From positions 682,001-746,000 of the forward strand of contig NZ_FZOU01000001.1 in the NCBI RefSeq assembly GCF_900188085.1: 64,000 nt of DNA, in the 5' to 3' direction. A program made the translations under genes and the position numbers. This document shows positions 46,539 through 55,270 of this stretch, piece by piece (positions within the stretch are counted from its first letter, which is position 1; each line of letters opens with the position of its first letter). Below the pieces are notes generated by a model. That model saw only the letters and a program-made list of their open reading frames with translations, made no database searches and had not been told where the DNA came from. The stretch comes from Granulicella rosea. GTDB lineage: Bacteria > Acidobacteriota > Terriglobia > Terriglobales > Acidobacteriaceae.

Positions 46539-49058
46539 CTACTCCGTGCGCAGGGCGATGATAGGTTGCACCGAAGCCGCGCGGCGAGCGGGTATCAGCG
46601 CGGCGACCAGGGCGACCAGGCTGATGAGCGCGGTGACCGAGAGCAGGATCGACGGGTCCGCGGCCGAGACGCCGAAGAGCTGCGACTGCACGAGTTTGCT
46701 GAGTCCGAACGCGAGCGGAATGGCGATGACGATGCCGAGCGCGGCCAGCCGCATCAGCTCCGTCAGGACCAGGCGCACAACCGCCAGACGCGAAGAGCCG
46801 AGCGCGATGCGCAGACCGATCTCGCGCGTGCGCTGCGCGATCGAGTAGGCCAGCACGCCGTAGAGACCGACGCCGGCCAGCAGCGTTGCAAGAGCGCCGA
46901 AGGCGATGGCCAGCAGCGCGATCATGCGATCGTTCTGCAGGTTGTCGTCGATCTGCGTGTCCATGGTGCGCAGGTTGTCGAGCGCGAGTGCCGGGTCGAG
47001 CTGATGCATGGCCTTGCGGATGACGGTGAGCTCTTGCGCGGGGTCGCCGGTCGTGCGCACGTAGAGGTAGATATCGCTGGGCACCGTGTATTGGCGCAGC
47101 GGTGCGAAGAGCGTCGGCTTGACGGGGTCGCGTACGCCCAGGTGCTTTGCGTCGCGCACGACGCCGACGATCTCCACCTTGACGCGATTGTTGCTTACAT
47201 CCGGGATGGGCGCGTCCGAGATCTTGCCGACGCAGGTCTGCACGCCGCCGCAGAAGGTCTTCGCAAAGCTCTCGTTGACCACGGCGACGAGCGGATGACC
47301 AACGGTGTCGCCATCGGTGAAGAGGCGTCCGGTGAGCAGGGGCACCTGCAGTGCGGCGAAGTAGCCGGTGTTGACGCCTTCGGCCTCGATGATGATCGAG
47401 GTATCGGGTGGCGCGACGTAGCCGGTGACCTCAACCGAACCTCCTCCGCTGGTGCCGGCAAGCTCGGCATCGTTGGTTGCGGCCACGCCCTGCGTGCCCG
47501 GCAATGCGGCGAGCATCTCGATGACGCGCTGGTAGATGGCGGGGATCTGCTCGTTCTTGTAGCCCGCGAGCGTGGCGTCGATGTGGAAGGTCGCGAGATG
47601 CGCCGTGTTGAAGCCTACGTCGACCGCGCGGAGCTGCTGCATCGTCCTGGCAAACAGACCTGCCGCGACTAGCAGCACGACGCTGAGGCCGATCTGCAGG
47701 CAGACGACGACGCGGCGCAGGCGCAGCATGCCGCCGGTGCTGGTTCCACTCTGCTGGCGTAGCGCGAGCGTCAGATCGGGCTTGCGCAGTTGAAGAATCG
47801 GCGCGAGGCTGAAGAGCACGCTGACGCCAAGCGCGATGCCGAAGTTGAAGGCCAGTAGCCGCAGGTCGATCTCGGTCGTGAATGCCACGCTTGTCTGATC
47901 GCCCGCGAGACGGCTGACCAGCGCGCGGATGGCGAGCGGTGCGAACAGCATGCCGACCGCGCCGCCGGCCACGCCGATCAGCAGGCCTTCGATCAGCAGT
48001 TGCTGCGCGACGCGCGAGGCCTCCGCGCCCAGCGCGAAGCGGAGCGAGAACTCCCGGCCGCGCGAGGCCGAGCGCACCAGCAGCAGGCTGGCCACGTTGA
48101 CCGACGCAATGATCAGCACGAGCAGAGACATACCCATCACAGCCAGCAGCGGCTTCTGAAAGTTCTCACGCTGGTAAGAGAAGCCGCGCGCGCCCGGAAG
48201 CAGGCGCATGCGGCTGCCGAGAAAGTCTTTGGTAAAGCGCGGCGACACCGTGCCGAGGCTCTTGAGCTCCTCCGCGCGCAGCGCATGCCAGAGCGGATCG
48301 ATGGAGGCCTCGGCCTGCGCACGCGAGTGACCGGGCTTGAGCCGGCCGACGATGTTCAACCACCGGTTGAACCGGGCGGTGAGGCGATCGTCGACGCTGG
48401 GCAGCACCGTGGGAACCATGCACATGGGCACGAAGACATTGGGATTCTCACCCCATATCGCGCTATGGAAGCCCTGTGCGGCGACGCCGACGATCTGGAA
48501 CGGCTGGCCGTTGATCGAGACGTTCGAGCCGACGACGCCGGGGTCCGCGCCGAGGAAGTTCTTCCAGAAGTCGTAGCTCAACACGGCGACCGGACTGCCG
48601 TTCTTCTGCAGGTCGTCGGCCTGGGTAAGCACACGGCCAAGAGCAGGCCCCACGCCGAGCACGGTGAAGTAGTTCCCCGTGACGACCTCGGCCGAGACCA
48701 GCTTCGACGAGCCGTTGCGCAGGAAGCCGAGGTTGGTCGGCGAGGTGGCGAGGAGGCCGTCGAGCGCCTGATTCTTATCCCGCAAATCCTTGTACATCGG
48801 GTACGAGAAGTACGCGGCCTGATCTCCACCATGGTCGCTCATGCTTCCCTTCCAGCTCCTGCCCGTGTCCTCCAGAACGACGAGCGAGCCCGGGTCGCGG
48901 ACCGGCAACGTGCGCAGCAGCGCCTGGTCGAGCAGCGAGAAGATGGCGGTGTTGGCGCCGATGCCGAGCGCAAGCGTAAGGATCGCGGTCAACGCGAAGC
49001 CGGGCGAACGGAGTAGCTGGCGAAAGGCGTAGCGAAGGTCTTTGAGGGCGGATTCCAT
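46539..49058 (-). CDS. MacB/FtsX-type ABC permease (ADOP-like)
   Basis: An 839-residue inner-membrane permease with two MacB periplasmic-core plus FtsX halves. The N-terminus ESALKDLRYAFRQLLRSPGF and first helix LTAILTLALGIGANTAIFSLLD are typical of the acidobacterial duplicated permeases; FtsX helices recur near residues 305-420 and 715-835. ATG 49058 is chosen because AGGAG lies six bases before it; the frame extends further upstream only as Ser/Arg-rich shadow of the ATPase gene. It lies 46 bases after the ATPase gene and works with it as a mechanotransmitting export pump. Confidence 0.93.
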   Translation of the reverse strand: MESALKDLRYAFRQLLRSPGFALTAILTLALGIGANTAIFSLLDQALLRTLPVRDPGSLVVLEDTGRSWKGSMSDHGGDQAAYFSYPMYKDLRDKNQALDGLLATSPTNLGFLRNGSSKLVSAEVVTGNYFTVLGVGPALGRVLTQADDLQKNGSPVAVLSYDFWKNFLGADPGVVGSNVSINGQPFQIVGVAAQGFHSAIWGENPNVFVPMCMVPTVLPSVDDRLTARFNRWLNIVGRLKPGHSRAQAEASIDPLWHALRAEELKSLGTVSPRFTKDFLGSRMRLLPGARGFSYQRENFQKPLLAVMGMSLLVLIIASVNVASLLLVRSASRGREFSLRFALGAEASRVAQQLLIEGLLIGVAGGAVGMLFAPLAIRALVSRLAGDQTSVAFTTEIDLRLLAFNFGIALGVSVLFSLAPILQLRKPDLTLALRQQSGTSTGGMLRLRRVVVCLQIGLSVVLLVAAGLFARTMQQLRAVDVGFNTAHLATFHIDATLAGYKNEQIPAIYQRVIEMLAALPGTQGVAATNDAELAGTSGGGSVEVTGYVAPPDTSIIIEAEGVNTGYFAALQVPLLTGRLFTDGDTVGHPLVAVVNESFAKTFCGGVQTCVGKISDAPIPDVSNNRVKVEIVGVVRDAKHLGVRDPVKPTLFAPLRQYTVPSDIYLYVRTTGDPAQELTVIRKAMHQLDPALALDNLRTMDTQIDDNLQNDRMIALLAIAFGALATLLAGVGLYGVLAYSIAQRTREIGLRIALGSSRLAVVRLVLTELMRLAALGIVIAIPLAFGLSKLVQSQLFGVSAADPSILLSVTALISLVALVAALIPARRAASVQPIIALRTE

Positions 49059-49104
49059 GGCGTGCTCCTGATCTTGGTGTCTGCTGTGCGTTGTCGTGTG
49101 GCAG

Positions 49105-49857
49105 CTAGCGCGCGATCCGGACGGGCGGCTGTTCGAGCTCCGCGAGCAACTGCTGCAGCTCGCCCTCGGCGACGATCTTGCCGTCGAAGAGGTGAACCTG
49201 CCGCTGGGCGTGCGCCGCGAAGCGAACGTCATGCGTGACCATGCAGATGGTCGAGCCTTCGGCGTGCAGCTCGGCCAGCAGGGTCATGACGGCCTCGCCG
49301 TTCTTCGAGTCGAGGTTGCCGGTGGGCTCGTCGGCCAGCAGGATGGACGGCGAGCCGGCCAGGGCGCGGGCTACGGCGACACGCTGCTGCTGTCCGCCCG
49401 AGAGCTGCGCCGGATAGTGACGCGTGCGGTGCGCCATGCCGACGCGATCGAGCGCGCGCGCCACGCGGTCCTTGCGTTCGGAGGCCGCCATGCCGCTGCG
49501 ATAGGTCAGGGGCAGCTCCACATTCTCGAACACCGTTAGATCGCCGATCAGGTTGAAGCTCTGGAAGATGAAGCCGATCTCCTGGTTGCGAATGCGCGAG
49601 CGCTCGGCAAAGGTAAGGTTCGCGACCGGCAGGCCGTTCAGGTTGTACTGCCCGCCGCTCGGCGTATCGAGCAGGCCGAGGATGGAGAGCAGGGTGGATT
49701 TGCCGCAGCCCGACGGACCGGACATGGCGAGGTACTCGCCGCGCGCGATGGAGAGATGGATGCCGGAGAGGGCGTGCGTCTCCACCTCGTCGGTGAAGAA
49801 GACCTTGGTGAGACCGTCGATCTGGATGAGGCTGGAGGACTTGGCTTCTTTGCTCAT
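49105..49857 (-). CDS. MacB/LolD-type ABC transporter ATPase
   Basis: A 250-residue ATP-binding subunit. Walker [11 protein letters not shown]-loop in [12 protein letters not shown], signature [15 protein letters not shown], Walker [13 protein letters not shown] and the switch His in MVTHD are all intact. It belongs to the LolD/MacB/FtsE group that powers FtsX-type permeases. It sits 54 bases downstream of the adaptor gene and 46 upstream of the permease gene in the same transcript. Confidence 0.95.
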   Translation of the reverse strand: MSKEAKSSSLIQIDGLTKVFFTDEVETHALSGIHLSIARGEYLAMSGPSGCGKSTLLSILGLLDTPSGGQYNLNGLPVANLTFAERSRIRNQEIGFIFQSFNLIGDLTVFENVELPLTYRSGMAASERKDRVARALDRVGMAHRTRHYPAQLSGGQQQRVAVARALAGSPSILLADEPTGNLDSKNGEAVMTLLAELHAEGSTICMVTHDVRFAAHAQRQVHLFDGKIVAEGELQQLLAELEQPPVRIAR

Positions 49858-49911
49858 GTGTGGCTCCCTTGAACTCTTTAATCTGTTGATGCTGCGGCCG
49901 AAAAGATGGAC

Positions 49912-51171
49912 TTACTGCTGGAGGCGAACGCGGTCGACGCTCTCCCAGCGGGACATATCGGAAAGGACGACAACGTCGCCGGCCTGCAGTCCGCTGACGA
50001 TCTCCATGCTGTTGACCGAGGCGCGGCCCACCTGGACCTGGACGCGGGTTGCGGTCCTGCCATCGGGCGAGACCTTGAACAGGCTCATCGTCGACCTCTC
50101 GTTGCCGAGCGCGGGACGGCCCATGTAGAGGACGTTCGAGAGGCGGTCGAGATCGATGGTGCCGTCGACCGAGAGGTCCGGCCGCGCGCCCTGCGGCAGT
50201 GCGCCGGCGAGCTCCACGTCGACCGTGACGGTGCCGTTCTGCACGGCGGGGTCGATGCGCATGACCTTGCCCGGGATGACGCCGTTGTGCGTGTCGATCT
50301 CCGCCGGCTGACCCAGTTGGATGTCGCGCGCCTGAGTCTCGGGAATCTTCAACGTCGCCTTCAACTGGTCGGGCTGGACGACCTTCGCCAGCGTCGTCCC
50401 GATGGCGACGTGCTCGCCCACCTGGTGCGGCAGGTCGACCAGAACGCCGTCGATGCCGGCGCGTACGCTGAGCGCCGCCTGCTGCCGCTGGCGAAGAGCG
50501 AGCACCGCCAACGCCTGATCGATGCGTGTCTGCTGCACGGCGACCTGCGTGGCGATGGCCTTCGAGTTCAGGTCGTAGCGCTGATGTTCGATCTCGTTGC
50601 GCTGCTGCAGCTCATCGGCCTTGCCCTTGGACGCCGAGTACGACAGGCCGCTGATGACGCCGAGATCGTAAAGGCTCTTATCCGTCTCGGACTGCAGCGC
50701 GGCCTGCTTCTGATCGGCCGAGACCGTCGCTGCGCCCGCGCGCTGGGTCATCAGGTCGCTTTGCAGGCGAGCCCGCGTGTTCTGCAGGTCGGCCTGCGCG
50801 GCCTTCAACTGCAACTGCGCGTCGAGCAACTGCTGCTGGACCTCGGGATCGACGAGATCCATGACCACGGTATCGGGCGAGACATGCGCGCCGGGCAGCA
50901 CGCGGATGCGGATAACGGTCGCCTCGGTCTCGGCCGGGATCAGCCGGATGCGGTCCTCGCGCGGGACCAGCGTTCCGGGGCCGCGCACCTGGCGCAGGAA
51001 CGCGCCCTGCTTGACCGTGTCCGTCCACACCGGGCCGTCGACGGTGGGGACCGCGGGCTTCAGCCGCAGAATGAAGAACACGCCGGCGGCCAGCACCACG
51101 GCCACGGAGACGGAGACGGCGATAAGGCGGCGGAGCTTCTGTTGTTTGAGGTCGGGCCGTGAGATATCCAT
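49912..51171 (-). CDS. Periplasmic adaptor (MacA/HlyD-like membrane fusion protein)
   Basis: A 419-residue adaptor. One N-terminal membrane anchor (LIAVSVSVAVVLAAGVFFILRL, residues 16-37), a lipoyl-type half (ETEATVIRIRVLPGAHVSPDTVVMDL), an alpha-hairpin with long coiled coil (about 110-240), the second lipoyl half (AGIDGVLVDLPHQVGEHVAIGTTLA) and beta-barrel domains. It links the ABC permease with the TolC channel. No ribosome site precedes the ATG, and the predicted sigma-54 start point lies only about two bases upstream, so translation may be leaderless. Confidence 0.92.
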   Translation of the reverse strand: MDISRPDLKQQKLRRLIAVSVSVAVVLAAGVFFILRLKPAVPTVDGPVWTDTVKQGAFLRQVRGPGTLVPREDRIRLIPAETEATVIRIRVLPGAHVSPDTVVMDLVDPEVQQQLLDAQLQLKAAQADLQNTRARLQSDLMTQRAGAATVSADQKQAALQSETDKSLYDLGVISGLSYSASKGKADELQQRNEIEHQRYDLNSKAIATQVAVQQTRIDQALAVLALRQRQQAALSVRAGIDGVLVDLPHQVGEHVAIGTTLAKVVQPDQLKATLKIPETQARDIQLGQPAEIDTHNGVIPGKVMRIDPAVQNGTVTVDVELAGALPQGARPDLSVDGTIDLDRLSNVLYMGRPALGNERSTMSLFKVSPDGRTATRVQVQVGRASVNSMEIVSGLQAGDVVVLSDMSRWESVDRVRLQQ

Positions 51172-51183
51172 GCCAGCGATAAA

Positions 51184-51200
51184 GGCACTTGGCGTGCCAA
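51184..51200 (-). promoter_or_regulatory. Sigma-54 (RpoN) promoter of the efflux operon
   Basis: Minus strand from 51200: TTGGCACG, four bases, GTGCC. The -24 GG (51198-51197) and -12 GC (51186-51185) have the exact 10-base separation, and the only change from TGGCACG-N4-TTGC is one T to G. The site also forms GGCAC/GTGCC symmetry. Expected start is about 51173, two bases before the adaptor ATG. Confidence 0.7.
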
Positions 51201-51261
51201 ACCGAAATCGTCGAAAACCCCAGCAATTTCGCGATTTCGTCCGGAATGGCTCGCCGCCGGG

Positions 51262-51298
51262 TGTCCATTTGCGGACAGTCGCTGTGCGGTGGTGGACA
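51262..51298 (-). promoter_or_regulatory. Tandem upstream activator sites
   Basis: TGTCC-N6-GGACA (51262-51277) is a perfect palindrome and TGTGC-N6-GGACA (51283-51298) a near copy, 21 bases apart centre to centre, which is two helical turns. They lie about 90-125 bases upstream of the predicted start point, the usual place for enhancer sites of NtrC-type regulators. The regulator encoded in the same operon is the likely binder. Confidence 0.65.
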
Positions 51299-51306
51299 CC
51301 GAGGTC

Positions 51307-52473
51307 TTACCCCTGCATGTCCGCCCATTCTTCCAACTTTTCCCGCAGCTCTTCTTTGCTCGGCAGATAAAGCCGATACTCCCTGGCGTGGATGTTCGCG
51401 TCCGCAGGCAGCGTGATTCGGACCAGCGCACTGTTTTTCTTCTTGCACAGAACGATGCCGATGGTGTGGTTCTCCCTCTCGGTCTTCACGTAACGGTCGA
51501 AGTAGTTGACATACATCTGCATCTGACCGAGATCCTGATGGGTCAGCTTGCCGATCTTGAGATCGATCAGGACATAGCACTGCAGCAGCCGGTTGTAGAG
51601 CACCAGATCGACGAAGAAGTGCTCTTCGTCGAAGGTGAACCGCTTCTGCCGCGCTTCGAACAGGAATCCCTTTCCGAGCTCGAGAAGAAAGCGTTCGATG
51701 TGCGTGACGATGGCCGATTCCAGATCGGACTCGGAGTAGGCAGCCTGCTCCTGCAGGCCGAGAAACTCAAGCACATAGGGTTCCTTGAACAGGTCTTCCG
51801 GTCTGGCGATATGCTGTCCCTTGCGGCCGAGCTCCCGGATCGAAGCCTTGTCCCGGCTCAGCGCAAGGCGCTCGTAGAGGCCCGCATTGAACTGGCGCTT
51901 CAGCTCGCGCAGGGTCCAGTTCTGCTCCGTCGCCTCGATCTCGTAGAAGTCGCGTTCCGCCTCCTTCATTCCGATCAGGAAGACGTAGTGCGACCAGCTC
52001 AGGGAGAAGGGACTTTGTATCCCAAGCGAAATCCCAGACGCTGTCTGGGATTTCAGTGAAGCTCCAGCCTGACCCAGAACCTTCTGGCCGGCCGCGCCCT
52101 TCACCGATTCACTGGACAATTTCCCAGACAGCGTCTGGGATTTTAGCGAAACCTGGGATTTTAGCGAAGCCTGGGATTCCGGCAGGGCGCGATCGGGATA
52201 AGCCAGATAAAACCTGCGCATGTACTCCAGGTTGCTGCGCGAAAAGCCGCTCCCGAACTCGCCCGCAAGCCGGGCCGAGAGGTCGTTGAGAAGATCCTTT
52301 CCATACTCGGCGCGGCCTTTGCCGTGCTGCTCCTGCTCGACGATGCGGCGGCCGATCTCGTAGTTGGTCCGCACCTGCAGCAGGTCGACGCCGCGCGCGA
52401 TCGTCTGCCGGGCGGACAAAACCAGGGTCCGGATCTCGTCGTACAGCGGAACTGGCTTTGCGCGCTTGCTCAT
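51307..52473 (-). CDS. YhcG-type PD-(D/E)XK nuclease-domain protein (DUF1016)
   Basis: A 388-residue protein with a DUF1016 N-terminal domain (YDEIRTLVLSARQTIARGVD, TNYEIGRRIVEQEQHGK, SRSNLEYMRRFYLAYP) and a C-terminal PD-(D/E)XK domain (EEHFFVDLVLYNRLL, YVLIDLKIGKL, GQMQMYVNYFD). ATG 52473 has GGAGAG six bases before it and removes a 12-residue leader. Between the domains, about residues 98-147, is an in-frame insert built of SLKSQ-type repeats that comes from palindromic DNA repeats. YhcG-type proteins are thought to cut or repair DNA; role here unknown. Confidence 0.88.
   Translation of the reverse strand: MSKRAKPVPLYDEIRTLVLSARQTIARGVDLLQVRTNYEIGRRIVEQEQHGKGRAEYGKDLLNDLSARLAGEFGSGFSRSNLEYMRRFYLAYPDRALPESQASLKSQVSLKSQTLSGKLSSESVKGAAGQKVLGQAGASLKSQTASGISLGIQSPFSLSWSHYVFLIGMKEAERDFYEIEATEQNWTLRELKRQFNAGLYERLALSRDKASIRELGRKGQHIARPEDLFKEPYVLEFLGLQEQAAYSESDLESAIVTHIERFLLELGKGFLFEARQKRFTFDEEHFFVDLVLYNRLLQCYVLIDLKIGKLTHQDLGQMQMYVNYFDRYVKTERENHTIGIVLCKKKNSALVRITLPADANIHAREYRLYLPSKEELREKLEEWADMQG
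52032..52180. repeat. In-frame palindromic repeat inside the YhcG-type gene
   Basis: TCCCAGACGCTGTCTGGGA (52032-52050) and TCCCAGACAGCGTCTGGGA (52122-52140) are two near-identical palindromes, each followed by a TTTYAGYGAARC tail. Then CTGGGATTTTAGCGAAGC and CTGGGATTCC repeat the tail. On the coding strand they give repeated SLKSQ peptides with no frameshift or stop. The array has the look of a mobile short repeat tolerated in a linker. Confidence 0.75.
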
Positions 52474-52587
52474 ATCGGTCTCTCCAGCATAAGCGACAGC
52501 TGCCCGCAACTCCCATCGCCTCGTCCGCTTTTCTCGAACCCTCTTGTGCCGAACTTATAGGCCAGATATGGTCGTTGCAAGACCTCC

Positions 52588-55197
52588 ATGACCACCTCGC
52601 CCTATGCCACGCTGCTGCGCCTGCTCCTCGCCCTGACCATGCTGACCGGTCTGAGCTTCTGGGGCGGCAGCGTGCGCAACGGCTTCGGCGACCGCTTCCA
52701 TCCGGAGCAGTTCACGCGCACGCCCTTCGGCATGGACCCGGATACGCACGAGGTCTACTGGCTGCAGCCGGAGGCGCGCGCCGCCGGCCTGCCCGAGCAT
52801 TCCAGGGTCGAGCTGCTGAACGGCGTCGCCTACACCGGCCTCGAACAGTGGAACGCGGACATCGCCGACGTCTTTCCGGGCGAGAGCGTGCAGGTGGGCT
52901 ACCTGCGGACGGACGGATCGCGCCACTCCGCGAGCATCCGGCTGGTCGCGCGCCGCGCCGCGCCGCCGGGCTCGCATGAACGCGCGCTGCTATGGCAGAG
53001 GCTGGTGCTCTTCGAGCTGCTGCCGCTCTTCTGCATGTTCGTCGGCTACTGGGTCGTCTTCGTCAAGCCGGATGAGCCGATCGCGTGGCTGCTGCTGGCG
53101 CTGCTCAGCGTGCCCATCGTCCTGTACGTGCGGCCCGACCGCGACAGCGGCGCGTGGCTCTACTTTCGTGAGTTCTACTACCTCGCCTTCCAGAGCTTCG
53201 GCCCGGCGCTGCTGCTTCCCTTCGGCATCTACTTTCCGGAGCGCTCGCGCATCGACCGCCGGGCGCCCTGGCTGAAGTGGGTCGTGCTTGCGCCGTTGAC
53301 CGCCTGCGCCTCGCTCGGCTTCTACCAGACCTACGCGCGGCTTGCGCTGGGCGGCGTCCCGCCGGCGTGGATCGCGTTCATCCACTGGGCTAGCCACATC
53401 GCCAACTGGCTCAGCCTGCTGTGCGTCCTGCTCTATTTGCTGCTGGTCGCGGACAAGGTTCGCACCGCCTCCAGCCAGGATGCGCGGCGCCGTCTGCGCG
53501 TGCTGCTCACCGGTACGGCCATCGGTCTGGGGGCGCCGCTCTTCGTCCTGCAACTGATGCCCGCGCTGGGCTACTCGCCGAATCACAACGATCTCTGGCT
53601 GCGCTACCTGACGGGCATTCTCTTCCTGCTGCTTCCGTTCACGCTGGCCTACACAGTCGTCGTGCAACGCGCGATGGACGTCCGCTTCCTGTTGCGGCTG
53701 GGCACGCGGTATGCGCTGGCCCGCGCGAGCATCTGGGCGGTGCAGGCGCTGCTGCTCGCGATCCTCAGCTACCGGCTGCTGGTTCCGCTGGCGACCGAGA
53801 CCCAGATCGAGCGCTCGGAGCTGGTGCAGATTCCCATCTTTCTCGTCCTCGCGCTGGGGCTGCGGGTGCTCTTCCGCAGACGCACGCAGGACTGGCTGGA
53901 CCGCAGGTTCTTTCGCGAGGCTTACGACTCGGAGCGCGTCTTCAAGGAGCTCTCGGACGACGTGCGCCGCTTCACCGAGATCGAGCCGATGCTCCAGACC
54001 GTCTCGCAGCGGGTCTCCGATACGCTGCACGTGGCGCAGATCGGCTTCTTCCTGCGCGAGGGTGCAAGCTATCGGCTGGCCGGTTCGACGAGCGGATTGG
54101 CTGGCTCGCTGCAGGGCGCGGTCTTTGAAGAACGCTCGTCGACCATCCGGAACCTGATGCGCGCGCAGGGACCGGTACGGCTCTTCCGCGAGGACGCCGA
54201 TGCATGGTACTTCCTCGCCGAGCCCGACGAGCGGCATGTGCTGGATGAGCTGGGCGTGGAGCTGCTGCTGCCGATCGCGGGCCGCAACGGTCTGATCGGC
54301 ATCATGACGCTGGGCGGCAAGCAGTCCGAGGCTGCGTACACCAGGTCCGACATACGCATGCTGCAGGTGCTGGCGACGCAGACCGGCATGGCCATCGAGG
54401 TCAGCCAACTCGCGCACTCGCTCGCCAGCGCCGCCGCGCAACGCGAACGCATGAACCGTGAGATGGAGATCGCGCGCGAGGTGCAGGAGCGACTCTTTCC
54501 GCAAACGCTGCCGCAGGTAAGCTGGGGTTCTATTGCGGGCGCGTGCCGTCCGGCGCAGGAGGTGGGCGGAGACTACTATGACGTCTTTGCGCTGCCGCAT
54601 GGAAGGCTCGGTATCGCCATCGGAGACGTCTCGGGCAAGGGCATCTCGGCCGCGCTGCTGATGGCGAGCCTCCGCGCCTCGCTGCGCAGTCTGATGCTGG
54701 ACGACCCCCGGAACCTCGCGCGGATGATGGGCAAGATCAACGATCTGGTCTACGAGGCTTCGGCCGCGAGCAAGTATGCGAGCCTCTTTTTCTGCGTGCT
54801 CGACCCGGCGGAGGGCAGTCTGCGGTGCGTCAACGCAGGGCACAATCCGCCGGTCGTGCTGCGACGCGACGCCACCGGCGCATGGCGGGAGAGCCGCATC
54901 GAGGCCGACGGGCCGGTCGTCGGGCTGCTGCCCATCGCGCGCTATACCGAGCAAAGCATCCAGCTCGCGCCCGGCGATCTGCTGCTGCTCTATACCGACG
55001 GCATCAGTGAAGCGATGACCGCCGAAGATGTGGAGTGGGGCGAGGACGGGATGATCGCCGCAGCCGCCCACACCTTCGACGGCACGGCAAAGGCTGCGGT
55101 CGACAGCATCCTGAACGCGGCCGACCGCTTCACCGCCGGCGCCCCGCAGCACGACGATATGACCGTGCTCGCGCTCAAGATGAACGCTGCCGCATAA
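52588..55197 (+). CDS. SpoIIE-type PP2C phosphatase with PDZ-like, 7TM-like and GAF regions
   Basis: An 869-residue membrane protein. An N-terminal helix, a PDZ-like region (about residues 45-125, VYWLQPEARAAGLPEHSRVELLNG), around eight hydrophobic helices (130-405), a GAF domain (about 455-610, IEPMLQTVSQRVSD to VLATQTGMAIEV), a coiled linker (REVQERLFPQTLP) and a SpoIIE domain (GGDYYDVFALP, IAIGDVSGKGISAALLMA, NAGHNPPV, LLLYTDGISEAM). It shares only the output domain with the other phosphatase here. It is divergent from the YhcG-type gene with a 114-base gap. No STAS partner is nearby. Confidence 0.9.
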   Translation: MTTSPYATLLRLLLALTMLTGLSFWGGSVRNGFGDRFHPEQFTRTPFGMDPDTHEVYWLQPEARAAGLPEHSRVELLNGVAYTGLEQWNADIADVFPGESVQVGYLRTDGSRHSASIRLVARRAAPPGSHERALLWQRLVLFELLPLFCMFVGYWVVFVKPDEPIAWLLLALLSVPIVLYVRPDRDSGAWLYFREFYYLAFQSFGPALLLPFGIYFPERSRIDRRAPWLKWVVLAPLTACASLGFYQTYARLALGGVPPAWIAFIHWASHIANWLSLLCVLLYLLLVADKVRTASSQDARRRLRVLLTGTAIGLGAPLFVLQLMPALGYSPNHNDLWLRYLTGILFLLLPFTLAYTVVVQRAMDVRFLLRLGTRYALARASIWAVQALLLAILSYRLLVPLATETQIERSELVQIPIFLVLALGLRVLFRRRTQDWLDRRFFREAYDSERVFKELSDDVRRFTEIEPMLQTVSQRVSDTLHVAQIGFFLREGASYRLAGSTSGLAGSLQGAVFEERSSTIRNLMRAQGPVRLFREDADAWYFLAEPDERHVLDELGVELLLPIAGRNGLIGIMTLGGKQSEAAYTRSDIRMLQVLATQTGMAIEVSQLAHSLASAAAQRERMNREMEIAREVQERLFPQTLPQVSWGSIAGACRPAQEVGGDYYDVFALPHGRLGIAIGDVSGKGISAALLMASLRASLRSLMLDDPRNLARMMGKINDLVYEASAASKYASLFFCVLDPAEGSLRCVNAGHNPPVVLRRDATGAWRESRIEADGPVVGLLPIARYTEQSIQLAPGDLLLLYTDGISEAMTAEDVEWGEDGMIAAAAHTFDGTAKAAVDSILNAADRFTAGAPQHDDMTVLALKMNAAA

Positions 55198-55270
55198 AGC
55201 GGGGCTTGGACGCAAGGTTTCGCTCTCTCCCTCAGCAGCCGCAGGAGCGGCTCAGGCAGCTTGAAAGCGA

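Noticed and set aside
51172..51300. Helix-turn-helix-like peptide (PDEIAKLLGFSTISVWHA) on the minus strand before the adaptor gene
   Set aside because: It reads through the sigma-54 promoter and enhancer sites and continues as an out-of-frame shadow of the adaptor gene; probably chance, or at most a remnant.
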